Shown piece by piece: positions 35,194 to 43,674 of a stretch of DNA of 64,000 nucleotides (the first letter of the stretch is position 1; every line of letters begins with the position of its first letter). The translations under genes were made by a program, and so were the position numbers. The notes under the pieces were generated by a model. It worked only from the letters and a program-made list of their open reading frames with translations. It did not search any database and had not been told where the DNA came from. The stretch lies in the NCBI GenBank assembly GCA_022786605.1, contig JALFWW010000016.1, positions 124,001 to 188,000 of the forward strand, read 5' to 3'. The stretch comes from Clostridia bacterium. GTDB taxonomy: Bacteria > Bacillota > Clostridia > Lachnospirales > Anaerotignaceae.

Positions 35194-36285
35194 ATGAGAG
35201 AATTGAAAAAACAGGATATGATAGATATTTTATACGGCTGTGCCGTACTGGGTACTGGCGGCGGCGGCCCGCTGGAAGAAGGTCTGGCAATGATGCAGAA
35301 GCATTTCGACAATGACGAAGTGCTGCAGCTCATCAGTCTGGATGAACTGCCTGATGATGAATATGTGGTAACACCTTATGGCTGCGGCGCACCTTCCGCT
35401 ACTGGTTTAAATCCCAAATTCAAAGATTTGGCAGTTTCTGAAGTGGTTCCTTCTGTTCTGGCAATGGAAGCTCTGGAAGAAGCACTGGGCAAAAAAATCT
35501 ATGCCGTAGGCTCCACAGAACTGGGCGGCGCAAACACAGCAGAAGCTCTCCATGCAGCACTGGAAAAAGGCGTGCCTCTGCTGGATGCTGACCCTGCCGG
35601 CAGATCTGTACCTGAATTGCAGCATTCTACATATTATGTAAAAGGTGTGCCCATTTATCCTATGGGTGTAGCTACTCGTTTCGGTGAAAAGATCGTCATC
35701 CAGAACGTACAGAATGACCTGAGAGCAGAAGACATCGTCAGAGCCATCGCCGTTGCCAGCGACAACATGGTTGGTGTTGCAGACCATGCCAATGTGGGCA
35801 AAGTTATCAAAGAATCCCTGATTCCTGATATGATCACTTACGCACAGGAAATCGGTCAGATTCTGAGAGAAACAAAAGAAAAAGGTGCAGATGTGGCACA
35901 GGCTATCGCTGACGCAAAAGAAGGCAAAATCCTGTTCAAAGGCGCAGTCACAGATTTTCCTTGGGAAACAAGAGATGGCTTCAACTTCGGCGAAATCCAT
36001 CTGACAGGGGAAGGAGAATATGCTGGCGAACAGTACAAAATCTGGCTGAAGAATGAAAATATCATTTCTTACCGCAATGGTGAAGTAGATGTGGTTGCAC
36101 CTGATCTGATCTGCATGATTGGCGAAGACGGCAATCCTCTTACATCTCCTAATTTCGGTATCGGTCAGAAGATGACAGTTCTTGCGCTGCCTTCTCCTGA
36201 AATCTGGACAACACCGGAAGGTCTGGCATGCTTTGGTCCCAAACATTTCGGTCTGGATGTGGAATATAAACCCTTCAAAAAATAA
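35194..36285 (+). CDS. DUF917 family protein
   Basis: The 363-aa cytoplasmic protein belongs to DUF917, recognisable from the N-terminal LGTGGGGPLEEGL loop and the VGSTELGGANTAEAL segment. Some family members act on thiohydantoins, and others sit beside hydantoinase/oxoprolinase genes. The link with an NCS1 permease and a PucR regulator here suggests a role in breakdown of a nucleobase-derived ring such as a hydantoin. The substrate remains unknown. A good AAGAAAGGA site precedes the ATG. Confidence 0.82.
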   Translation: MRELKKQDMIDILYGCAVLGTGGGGPLEEGLAMMQKHFDNDEVLQLISLDELPDDEYVVTPYGCGAPSATGLNPKFKDLAVSEVVPSVLAMEALEEALGKKIYAVGSTELGGANTAEALHAALEKGVPLLDADPAGRSVPELQHSTYYVKGVPIYPMGVATRFGEKIVIQNVQNDLRAEDIVRAIAVASDNMVGVADHANVGKVIKESLIPDMITYAQEIGQILRETKEKGADVAQAIADAKEGKILFKGAVTDFPWETRDGFNFGEIHLTGEGEYAGEQYKIWLKNENIISYRNGEVDVVAPDLICMIGEDGNPLTSPNFGIGQKMTVLALPSPEIWTTPEGLACFGPKHFGLDVEYKPFKK

Positions 36286-36294
36286 ATGAACATG

Positions 36295-36333
36295 AAAAAA
36301 GGCTTTCTATCCAAAAGATAGAGAGCCTTTTTT
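36295..36333. terminator. Convergent terminator
   Basis: AAAAAAGGCTTTCTATC and GATAGAGAGCCTTTTTT form a 17-bp stem with one mismatch and a CAAAA loop. Confidence 0.9.
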
Positions 36334-36336
36334 ATA

Positions 36337-37218
36337 TCAATGATGCAAAGATTTCCGCAGTGTTTCCAGAAATTTTTGCGAAGCCTTTGTAAATGTCTGA
36401 TATTTTTTCCAGATCAGGCGCATTTGAGGTGAAACCTCAACGGAAAGAGGGCGGAAACAAAGGGGGCTGTTTTCGCTGATGTGAATGATATTATCAAAAC
36501 AGATGGCGTATCCCATACCTTCCTCCACCATAATGGAGCCATTGAACAGCAAGTTATAAGTACCGGCAATGGTGAGGTTTTTGGCATCATTTCCGAAAAT
36601 ATGCGTCAGATGGTCATCACGGAGCATCTGTCTGGAAGTGATGATGGGATAGGGCAGAAGATCCTGTGGCGTGATGACTGTCTTTTGGGAAAGGGGGGCA
36701 TCTTTGGGCATCAGCACACCGAAGGTGTCTACAGAAGGCAGGGGAAGAAAATCATAACGGGATGTGTCGATTTCCCCGAATATCAGGGCAAAATCAATGA
36801 GCCCGTGATCCAGTTCCTCCAGAACGGTGGTTTTGTCGCCGCTGACAATGTGGAAATGCACCAATGGGTATTGTTTTTGCAGGGAATGAGCAGCCTGAAT
36901 CAAAGGGCGGATGCCTTCTGTTTCTCCGGCGCCAATGTGGATATTGCCCGCAATGATTTCTGTGGAACAGGCGATTTCCTCCTGAGCTTTTTCCAGCAGT
37001 TCCATGACTTCCTGGGCACGTTTCCGCAGAATCATTCCTTCTTCTGTGAGGGTGATTTTACGGTTGCCCCGCAGGAATAATGTTTTTCCTAATTCTTCTT
37101 CCATTTCTTTCAGCTGCCGTGAAAGTGTGGGCTGGGACAAATGGAGCGCCTGAGCAGCAGCAGAAATGCTCTGTTCTCTGGCAACGGTGAGAAAATATTG
37201 CAGTACACGAAGTTCCAT
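36337..37218 (-). CDS. LysR-family transcriptional regulator
   Basis: The 293-aa regulator has the LysR winged helix (about 1-60, SISAAAQALHLSQPTLSRQLKEME) and a periplasmic-binding-like effector domain (about 90-290). The ATG 37218 has AAGGAGGT upstream; the open frame upstream of it is ignored. It is divergent from the cyclophilin-like, FMN reductase and alcohol dehydrogenase genes. LysR next to such redox genes is a common arrangement, and it probably regulates them. Confidence 0.9.
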   Translation of the reverse strand: MELRVLQYFLTVAREQSISAAAQALHLSQPTLSRQLKEMEEELGKTLFLRGNRKITLTEEGMILRKRAQEVMELLEKAQEEIACSTEIIAGNIHIGAGETEGIRPLIQAAHSLQKQYPLVHFHIVSGDKTTVLEELDHGLIDFALIFGEIDTSRYDFLPLPSVDTFGVLMPKDAPLSQKTVITPQDLLPYPIITSRQMLRDDHLTHIFGNDAKNLTIAGTYNLLFNGSIMVEEGMGYAICFDNIIHISENSPLCFRPLSVEVSPQMRLIWKKYQTFTKASQKFLETLRKSLHH

Positions 37219-37299
37219 GGGCAAGACCTCCTTTTTATTTGGGATTATAGCACATTTTAATATGCCTGAAAAGTATAACAATGTATTTGATATAAGTAT

Positions 37300-37328
37300 T
37301 TGTTCTTTGAATTAGAAGCAGATATAAT
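37300..37328 (+). promoter_or_regulatory. Promoter of the cyclophilin-like/reductase/ADH unit
   Basis: TTGTTC (37300-37305), 17 bp, TATAAT (37323-37328). Confidence 0.7.
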
Positions 37329-37379
37329 GATCATAAGAAAGTGCAGGCTGCAAAATGTACGATGAATGGGGAAAAATCT

Positions 37380-37886
37380 ATGAAAAGAAAGCGAACCATA
37401 AAAGTATTTTGTTTTACGGCTATTTTGATGTGTGCCCTTGTGCCTAGCCTGTGGATTTCAATGAATATCCCAGATGAAATGACAACGGCAGATGTGCAGG
37501 AACAAACGATTTTGAAGGAGGAAGTGCAGATGGAAAAGATACAGATCGTGATTGGACAGAAAACTTACAATGTTTCCCTTTATGACAATAAAACAACAAA
37601 ATCACTGAAAAATATGCTGCCCATGACGGTTTCCATGGGAGAACTCAACGGCAATGAAAAGTATACCTATCTTTCTCAGTCCATGCCAACAGCTCAGGTA
37701 TATCCGGGGCAGATTCACACAGGTGATCTGATGCTTTACGGTTCAGATTGTCTGGTGCTGTTTTATGAAGATTTTGCCACAAGCTATGGCTATACGCCTT
37801 TGGGCAAGGTGGATGATCCTTCCGGTTTGGCGGAAGCCGTAGGCGGTGGGGCAGTGGAAGTAACTTTTCAGATGGGAGTGGAATAA
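37380..37886 (+). CDS. Membrane-anchored cyclophilin-like fold protein
   Basis: The 168-aa protein has an N-terminal hydrophobic segment (about 9-27, likely signal anchor) and a cyclophilin-like beta-barrel domain of the Cyclophil_like2 type (about 55-168). YPGQIHTGDLMLYG and FATSYGYTPLGKVDDPSGL are its recognisable stretches. This fold usually lacks the catalytic residues of true prolyl isomerases. Three bases separate it from the flavodoxin-type gene downstream. The start is not certain because the ribosome site is weak. Confidence 0.75.
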   Translation: MKRKRTIKVFCFTAILMCALVPSLWISMNIPDEMTTADVQEQTILKEEVQMEKIQIVIGQKTYNVSLYDNKTTKSLKNMLPMTVSMGELNGNEKYTYLSQSMPTAQVYPGQIHTGDLMLYGSDCLVLFYEDFATSYGYTPLGKVDDPSGLAEAVGGGAVEVTFQMGVE

Positions 37887-37889
37887 AGC

Positions 37890-38986
37890 ATGAATATTTT
37901 GGTATTGAATGGCAGCCCGCGGAAACACGGGAATACAGTCTTTATGATCAATGCTTTTTTGGATGGGGCAAAACAGCAGGGACATCATGTGGATGTGATT
38001 TCTGTTTGCGAAAAAAACATCAATGGCTGTTTGGCTTGTGAATACTGTCATACAAAAGGAAATGGCTCCTGCATCCAGCAGGATGACATGCAGGAAATTT
38101 ATCCTTTGTTACAGGAAGCGGAAATGGTTGTATTGGCGTCCCCAGTGTATTATCATGGATTTAGCGGGCAGTTGCAGTGTGCCATCAACCGGATTTATGC
38201 GCTGGAAAAACCCAAGAAATTGAGAAAAGCCGCATTGTTCCTGTCTTCTGGCAGTGACAGCGTATATGAGGGAGCCATTTATGCTTACGAAAATTCCTTT
38301 ATCCAGTATTTGGGACTGGAAAACATGGGAATCTTTAAAGCTTATGATATGCAAAATCAGTCCGAAGCTCTGCGAAAAGAACTCTTTGCTTTCGGCAGCT
38401 CTCTGGAAAATATGCCTTTGTCATTGGAAGAATTTCTGGCAGTTATGGACAGTGGCAAAGAAGTTGTGGCAGGTTCCGACGTGCACCAGTGCATGCATGT
38501 GCTGGCACAGGAAGCCCTGAAAATCACAGCAAAGATCAACAATGCTTATCATACGCCGGAAGAAATCACAGAATTATTTTGCAAATTGACAGGAAAAACC
38601 GTTGGGGAAAATTTTGCAGTCTTTCCGCCTTTCTATACAGACTGCGGGAAGAATCTGACCATTGGGAAAAACGTCTTTTTAACAGCGGATGCAGAATGCA
38701 GGATCAAGGCGGCATCACTATCGATGATGGTACCCTGCTGGGACATAACGTGGTTCTGGCAACACTGAACCATGACAAAAATCCGGAAAAAAGAGGAAAT
38801 ATGCACCCTGCTGCCATCCATATTGGAAAAAATGTGTGGATCGGCGCCAACGCTACCGTTCTGCCAGGAGTAACCATCGGTGATGGCGCTATCGTAGCGG
38901 CAGGTGCGGTGGTTTCCAAAGATGTTGCAGCGAATACCATTGTGGGCGGTGTGCCTGCGAAAATTATAGGAAACGTAGAGAAATAA
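37890..38986 (+). pseudogene. FMN reductase-acetyltransferase fusion, frameshifted
   Basis: The first part (residues 1-175) is a flavodoxin-fold NAD(P)H-dependent FMN reductase (LNGSPRKHGNT phosphate loop, Cys pair in GCLACEYC). It runs into a LacA/Maa-type acetyltransferase ([15 protein letters not shown], then [17 protein letters not shown]). At the T5 run 38676-38680 the frame ends in an unrelated tail and stops at 38768. The rest of the acetyltransferase helix ([11 protein letters not shown] onward to 38986) continues in the +2 frame. Adding one T would restore VFFNSGC and one protein of about 365 aa. This may be a real mutation, a slippage switch or a sequencing error. Only the reductase half should be functional as read. 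Confidence 0.8.
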
Positions 38987-39000
38987 GGAGGGATAGAAAG

Positions 39001-40167
39001 ATGTTAGGAAATTTCTATTATGAAAATCCCACAAAGCTGTATTTTGGGGAAGATGCTTTGCAGAATCTGGAATCAGAATTGCAGAAATACGGCGATACGG
39101 TACAGCTGATCTATGGCGGCGGTTCCATCAAAAAAAGCGGACTGTATGACCAGATCATTGAAATCCTCATTGCATGTGGGAAAACCATTGTGGAAGATGG
39201 CGGCGTCATGCCAAATCCCACCATTGAAAAAGTGTATGACGGCTGTCAAAAAGCCAAAGAGAACGATGTAGACTTGCTTCTGGCTGTAGGCGGCGGTTCT
39301 GTCTGCGACTATGCGAAAGCTGTTTCTGTTTCCGCATGGTGTGAGGAAGACCCTTGGGATAAGTATTATCTGCGTATGGAAGAAGTGGATAACCGCATCA
39401 TTCCTGTGGGATGTGTATTGACAATGGTGGGAACTGGTTCCGAAATGAATGGCGGCTCTGTTATCACCAATTATGAACAGAAATTGAAAATCGGTTCTGT
39501 TTTCAAAGAAAATGTATTCCCGAAATTCGCGATTTTAAATCCGAAACTGACTTATACAGTACCAAAAAGACAGATGGTATCCGGCATTTATGATATCATG
39601 AACCATATCACTGAGCAGTATTTCTCTGGTGCTGATGACAACACAACCGATTATATCGCCGAAGGATTGATGCGGTCTTTGATCCATAGCAGCCGCATTG
39701 CCATCAAAGACCCAGAAAACTACGAAGTCCGCAGCAATATCATGTGGACAGCAACATGGGCGCTGAACACCTTGCTGGATATGGGAAAAACCACCGACTG
39801 GATGGTACACATGATTGGGCAGTCCATTGGCGCTTATACAGATGCTACCCATGGCATGACACTGTCCGCTGTTTCTATTCCTTATTATCATGCTATCTGC
39901 CCTTATGGTCTGCAGAAATTCAAGCGTTTTGCCATGAACGTATGGAATGTGAATCCAGCAGGCAAAACCGATGAAGAAATCGCTGACGAAGGTCTGAAAG
40001 CCATGGAAAGCTGGATGCGGGAACTGGGTCTGGTTATGAATATCCGTGAATTGGGTGTTACAGAAGATATGTTGCCCGGCATTGTCAAAGGTACTTTCAT
40101 TCTGGACGGCGGTTATAAAGTGCTGACAGAAGATGAAATCATGGAAATTCTGAAAGAAAGCATGTAA
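39001..40167 (+). CDS. Iron-containing alcohol dehydrogenase
   Basis: The 388-aa enzyme is a group III alcohol dehydrogenase (YqhD/BDH type), which reduces aldehydes with NAD(P)H using a metal. GGGSIKKSGLYD and AVGGGSVCDYAKA form the nucleotide site. The metal ligands are in the D...H...H pattern of the NHITEQYF and DATHGMTLS segments. AGGAGGG precedes the ATG. It is 14 bp behind the reductase/acetyltransferase fusion, in the unit divergent from LysR. Confidence 0.92.
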   Translation: MLGNFYYENPTKLYFGEDALQNLESELQKYGDTVQLIYGGGSIKKSGLYDQIIEILIACGKTIVEDGGVMPNPTIEKVYDGCQKAKENDVDLLLAVGGGSVCDYAKAVSVSAWCEEDPWDKYYLRMEEVDNRIIPVGCVLTMVGTGSEMNGGSVITNYEQKLKIGSVFKENVFPKFAILNPKLTYTVPKRQMVSGIYDIMNHITEQYFSGADDNTTDYIAEGLMRSLIHSSRIAIKDPENYEVRSNIMWTATWALNTLLDMGKTTDWMVHMIGQSIGAYTDATHGMTLSAVSIPYYHAICPYGLQKFKRFAMNVWNVNPAGKTDEEIADEGLKAMESWMRELGLVMNIRELGVTEDMLPGIVKGTFILDGGYKVLTEDEIMEILKESM

Positions 40168-40184
40168 ATCCTTTTCCAAATAAC

Positions 40185-40222
40185 AAAAACCCCTTTGCCA
40201 AGAAATTGGAAAGGGGTTTTTC
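40185..40222. terminator. Convergent terminator
   Basis: AAAAACCCCTTT pairs with AAAGGGGTTTTT, ending the alcohol dehydrogenase and ABC-F genes. Confidence 0.9.
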
Positions 40223-40240
40223 TATAGGATAAAATTTCTA

Positions 40241-41797
40241 TCAAAGCTGAACTGTCGTCCAATCCTCACAGTTCCAGACTTCTGTCACCACGTCCTGATA
40301 AAATTCCGGTTCGTGACAAATCAGCAGGATACTGCCTTTGTATGCTTTCAGGGCACGTTTCAGTTCTTCTTTTGCGTCCACGTCTAAGTGGTTGGTAGGT
40401 TCGTCCAGCAGCAATACGTTTGTTTCGTTGTTGATGAGTTTGCACAGACGGACTTTTGCCTGTTCGCCGCCGCTGAGGACTTTCACCATGCTTTCGATGT
40501 GCTTGGTTGTCAAGCCGCATTTTGCCAGCGCGGAACGGACTTCATACTGGGTGTAGGAGGGGAATTCCTTCCAGATTTCGTCGATGCAGGTCACGTTATC
40601 GGTGTATTTCTTTTCCTGTTCAAAATAGCCAGTGTAGAGATAATCTCCCAGTGTGGTTTTGCCGCTGATGGGAGGAATTTCTCCAATGATAGATTTGAGC
40701 AGCGTGGTTTTCCCGATACCGTTGGCACCTACCAGCGCGATTTTCTGTCCACGTTCCATAGAAAGGGTCAGAGGACGGGAAAGGGGCTTGTCATAGCCAA
40801 TGACAAGGTCTTCTGTCTGGAAGATATATCTGCCGGAAGCACGAGCTTCTTTGAAATTGAATTCCGGCTTGGGTTTTTCCTTTGCCAATTCGATGACATC
40901 CATTTTATCCAGTTTTTTCTGGCGGCTCATTGCCATGTTTCTGGTGGCAACACGGGCTTTGTTTCTGGCAACGAAGTCTTTCAGGTCTTCGATTTCCTGC
41001 TGCTGTTTCCGGTAAGCCGCTTCCAGCTGAGCTTTTTTCATTTCATAGACTTCCTGGAATTTTTCGTAGTTGCCTACATAACGGTTCAGTTCCGCGTTTT
41101 CCACATGGTAAATGAGGTTTACCACGCTGTTGAGGAAAGGAATATCATGGGAAATGAGGATGAAGGCGTTTTCGTAGTCGATGAGATACCGCTTCAGCCA
41201 TTCAATATGGTTTTCATCCAGATAGTTGGTAGGTTCGTCCAGCAGGAGGATGTCCGGCTTTTCCAATAACAGTTTGCCCATGAGGACTTTGGTACGCTGA
41301 CCGCCGGAAAGTTCTGTCACGTCTTTGTCTAGACCGATGTCTGTCAGACCCAATGCACGACCGATTTCTTCCACTTTGGCATCAATGATATAGAAGTCAT
41401 GATGTTCCAGCAGTTCCTGAATGCTGCCTGTTTCTTCCATCAGGAAATTCATCCGTTCTTCGTCGGCTTCTGCCATTTCCGCATAATAGCCGTTCATCTG
41501 GGCTTCCAGATCGAAGAGGAAGGCAAAAGCGGACTGGAGAACGTCACGGATGGTCTGACCTTTTTCCAGTACGGCGTGCTGATCCAGATAGCCAACGCGG
41601 ACGTTTTTGGACCATTCGATTTTTCCTTCATCGGGCATAAGTTTGCCGGTGATGATATTCATAAATGTGGATTTTCCTTCGCCGTTGGCACCGACAAAGC
41701 CAACATGTTCACCCTTGAGCAGGCGGAAAGAAACGTCTGTGAAAATGGCTCTGTCGCCGAAACCGTGGCTCAGTTTTTCTACATTCAAAATGCTCAT
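40241..41797 (-). CDS. ABC-F family ATPase
   Basis: The 518-aa protein has two ATP-binding domains without membrane segments: Walker A GANGEGKST and GANGIGKTT, signature LSGGQRTKV and LSGGEQAKV, Walker B LLLDEPTNYLD and LLLDEPTNHLD. A charged linker (about 240-310) separates them. ABC-F proteins act on the ribosome in translation or antibiotic protection. It overlaps the upstream HAD phosphatase gene by 4 bp, so they are co-translated. The subclass cannot be assigned firmly. Confidence 0.92.
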   Translation of the reverse strand: MSILNVEKLSHGFGDRAIFTDVSFRLLKGEHVGFVGANGEGKSTFMNIITGKLMPDEGKIEWSKNVRVGYLDQHAVLEKGQTIRDVLQSAFAFLFDLEAQMNGYYAEMAEADEERMNFLMEETGSIQELLEHHDFYIIDAKVEEIGRALGLTDIGLDKDVTELSGGQRTKVLMGKLLLEKPDILLLDEPTNYLDENHIEWLKRYLIDYENAFILISHDIPFLNSVVNLIYHVENAELNRYVGNYEKFQEVYEMKKAQLEAAYRKQQQEIEDLKDFVARNKARVATRNMAMSRQKKLDKMDVIELAKEKPKPEFNFKEARASGRYIFQTEDLVIGYDKPLSRPLTLSMERGQKIALVGANGIGKTTLLKSIIGEIPPISGKTTLGDYLYTGYFEQEKKYTDNVTCIDEIWKEFPSYTQYEVRSALAKCGLTTKHIESMVKVLSGGEQAKVRLCKLINNETNVLLLDEPTNHLDVDAKEELKRALKAYKGSILLICHEPEFYQDVVTEVWNCEDWTTVQL

Positions 41798-42633
41798 GTA
41801 AGTTCTCCTTTTTCAATAATCTGTTCTAATACAATGGCTGCGCCAAAATCATCACAGCTTTTGGTGACGAAATCAGCGACTTTTTTGATATGGTCTTCGC
41901 CGTTTTCCATGGCAACACCGGTGCCGGCAAATTCCAGCATGGGCAGGTCGTTATCCCTGTCCCCAAGGGCAAGGACGTTTTCCCGTGGAATATCCAGAAT
42001 GCCGCAAAGGTGGGAGAGGGCATGGGCTTTTGTTGCCATGAGGCTGGTGACCTCAATGTTTTTTTCGGAAGAAGCTGTGACGGAAGCCAGTCCCGTTTCC
42101 TTTAATGCTTTCCAGATATGGTCTTTCATTTCCATATCGCTGAAAACAAGATTGATGTTTTCCAGAATGTCTTTCTGTTTTTCCAAAGCACCCCAGAAGT
42201 CAGTCAGAGGGATTCTGGTGGCACGGGTATATTTCATGTGGGTATCCGTTAGGTGATAACGGGAAAGATGGTCGTATGCGTCCTGAGAAATATACGCCTT
42301 CCCATCAATGAAAAACTCCGTCAGTATGGGAAGTCCCTTTACGGTTTTTACAGTTTTTTCCACGGCTTCTGCGGAAAGCAGGCTCTGGAAAAGATTCTGT
42401 TTTTGTTCCGCGTCATAAACTGCCGCACCGTTGCTGGTGATGACATACTTCAGAAAGGGCAGTTCTTTGACGCATGTGGGCAATGCGGCAAAAGGTCTGC
42501 CTGTGGAGGGCACAAAAAAAATACCCATTTCGTGAATGGAAGTCAGCGCCTTTTGCAGACGGGGGGTGATTTCTTTTTGGCTTGTCAGTAATGTGCCGTC
42601 CAGATCGGAGGCAATGAGTTTGATCTTATTCAT
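41794..42633 (-). CDS. HAD-superfamily Cof-type phosphatase
   Basis: The 279-aa protein is a class-IIB HAD hydrolase (Cof/YidA type) that removes phosphate from sugar phosphates or flavin nucleotides. Motif I ASDLDGTLLTS holds the nucleophile Asp, and PSTGRPF is motif II. The C-terminal ALGDRDNDLPMLEFAG is motif IV. ATG 42633 follows AGAGGCG; ten residues of upstream frame are excluded. Its stop overlaps the ABC-F start. Confidence 0.9.
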   Translation of the reverse strand: MNKIKLIASDLDGTLLTSQKEITPRLQKALTSIHEMGIFFVPSTGRPFAALPTCVKELPFLKYVITSNGAAVYDAEQKQNLFQSLLSAEAVEKTVKTVKGLPILTEFFIDGKAYISQDAYDHLSRYHLTDTHMKYTRATRIPLTDFWGALEKQKDILENINLVFSDMEMKDHIWKALKETGLASVTASSEKNIEVTSLMATKAHALSHLCGILDIPRENVLALGDRDNDLPMLEFAGTGVAMENGEDHIKKVADFVTKSCDDFGAAIVLEQIIEKGELT

Positions 42634-42782
42634 AAAAAACGCCTCTATCCTTTTTTCAAACAATGTAGACTTTATATGTCATATTTTTTTATTTTAGCAA
42701 AGATTAAAAGGGGAAACAATAGAAAAGAAATACATTTCCCATAAATCTGCACTTCTCTTTGTGAAAGCCTTTCATTCTTTTC

Positions 42783-42812
42783 TTGCAATCTTCCGGGGAC
42801 TTCGTATATAAT
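42783..42812 (+). promoter_or_regulatory. Promoter of the nitroreductase gene
   Basis: TTGCAA (42783-42788), 18 bp, TATAAT (42807-42812). Confidence 0.6.
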
Positions 42813-42853
42813 GGAAAAAATTCCAATTATTGTAAACAAAGGAGTGAATATCC

Positions 42854-43423
42854 ATGGAGCTGAAAGAAGCTATTTATGGAAGAAGAAGTGTGCGAAAATA
42901 TACAGAACGGCAGATCTCCGACGAAGATATTCATGAAATTTTAGACGCGGCTTGCTGGGCGCCTTCCGCTGTCAATCTGCAGCATTGGTATTTTGTAGCC
43001 TGCAGAAGTGAGGAAGCGTTATCCAAATTGCAGGAAATCATGGGTGGTTCTATTTTTGGCCTGACAAAAACTTTGCAGAATCGTTTCCAGAATCATCCTC
43101 AGGTCATTGAAGAAACGCTGGATTTTGTAAAGAGTATGGGCGGCGCCCGTACAGTGATTCTGGCTTTTCTGCAAAATCCGCATTATGAAGAAAGCACAGC
43201 GGCTATCGAAAGCACAGCGGCAGCCATCCAGAATATGATTCTGACTGCCTATAGTAAGGGCATCGCTTCATGCTGGCTTACAGCCCCTCTTTTGGTGGGA
43301 GAAGAACTGCGGGAAACCTTTGCGCCGGAACATGGGCAGCTTGTGGCAGCCGTTACCATGGGTTACAGCGATCTGGAGCCCAAAGCTCCCAGAAGAAAAG
43401 AAGGACGATATATCATCTGTTAA
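42854..43423 (+). CDS. Nitroreductase family flavoprotein
   Basis: The 189-aa FMN enzyme has the nitroreductase signature RRSVRKYTERQISDED at residues 10-25, the CWAPSAVNLQHW flavin segment, and the C-terminal GYSDLEPKAPRRK. The family reduces nitro groups, quinones or enones with NAD(P)H; the real substrate is unknown. AAGGAGTG precedes the ATG. It is a single-gene unit with its own promoter. Confidence 0.9.
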   Translation: MELKEAIYGRRSVRKYTERQISDEDIHEILDAACWAPSAVNLQHWYFVACRSEEALSKLQEIMGGSIFGLTKTLQNRFQNHPQVIEETLDFVKSMGGARTVILAFLQNPHYEESTAAIESTAAAIQNMILTAYSKGIASCWLTAPLLVGEELRETFAPEHGQLVAAVTMGYSDLEPKAPRRKEGRYIIC

Positions 43424-43482
43424 AGCACATTCCATGCAGACATAGGAAAAAGTATTTTTCGGAATAAATTTTTATCTTCTTC

Positions 43483-43512
43483 TTGACTTTTTGATAAAAT
43501 ATAGTGTAGGAT
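43483..43512 (+). promoter_or_regulatory. Promoter of the adenine deaminase pair
   Basis: TTGACT (43483-43488), 18 bp, TAGGAT (43507-43512). The predicted leader of about 155 nt carries two hairpins (43514-43539 and 43547-43570) and a terminator. Confidence 0.55.
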
Positions 43513-43598
43513 GGATACAAAGAGAATATTTTTTGTATCGAAATTCTATTGAAGTCTTTGCGTTTCAATATCGCTTTATTTTAAGCATTCGGGACGGG

Positions 43599-43629
43599 AA
43601 ACCTGGTCATTTATGAACCAGGTTTTTTT
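43599..43629 (+). terminator. Leader terminator before the adenine deaminase genes
   Basis: AAACCTGGT-CAT (43599-43610) pairs with ATG-AACCAGGTTT (43613-43625) with one bulged base, followed by T residues. It is placed between promoter and gene, as in attenuation. I could not identify a known riboswitch core upstream. Confidence 0.7.
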
Positions 43630-43674
43630 GTTAAGAAGGCAAATTTCAGTTATGGGAAAAGAAAGGAGACAAAC

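Noticed and set aside
43513-43674. Purine riboswitch before the adenine deaminase genes
   Set aside because: The conserved three-way-junction core and loop sequences of purine riboswitches are not present; only generic hairpins and a terminator can be seen.
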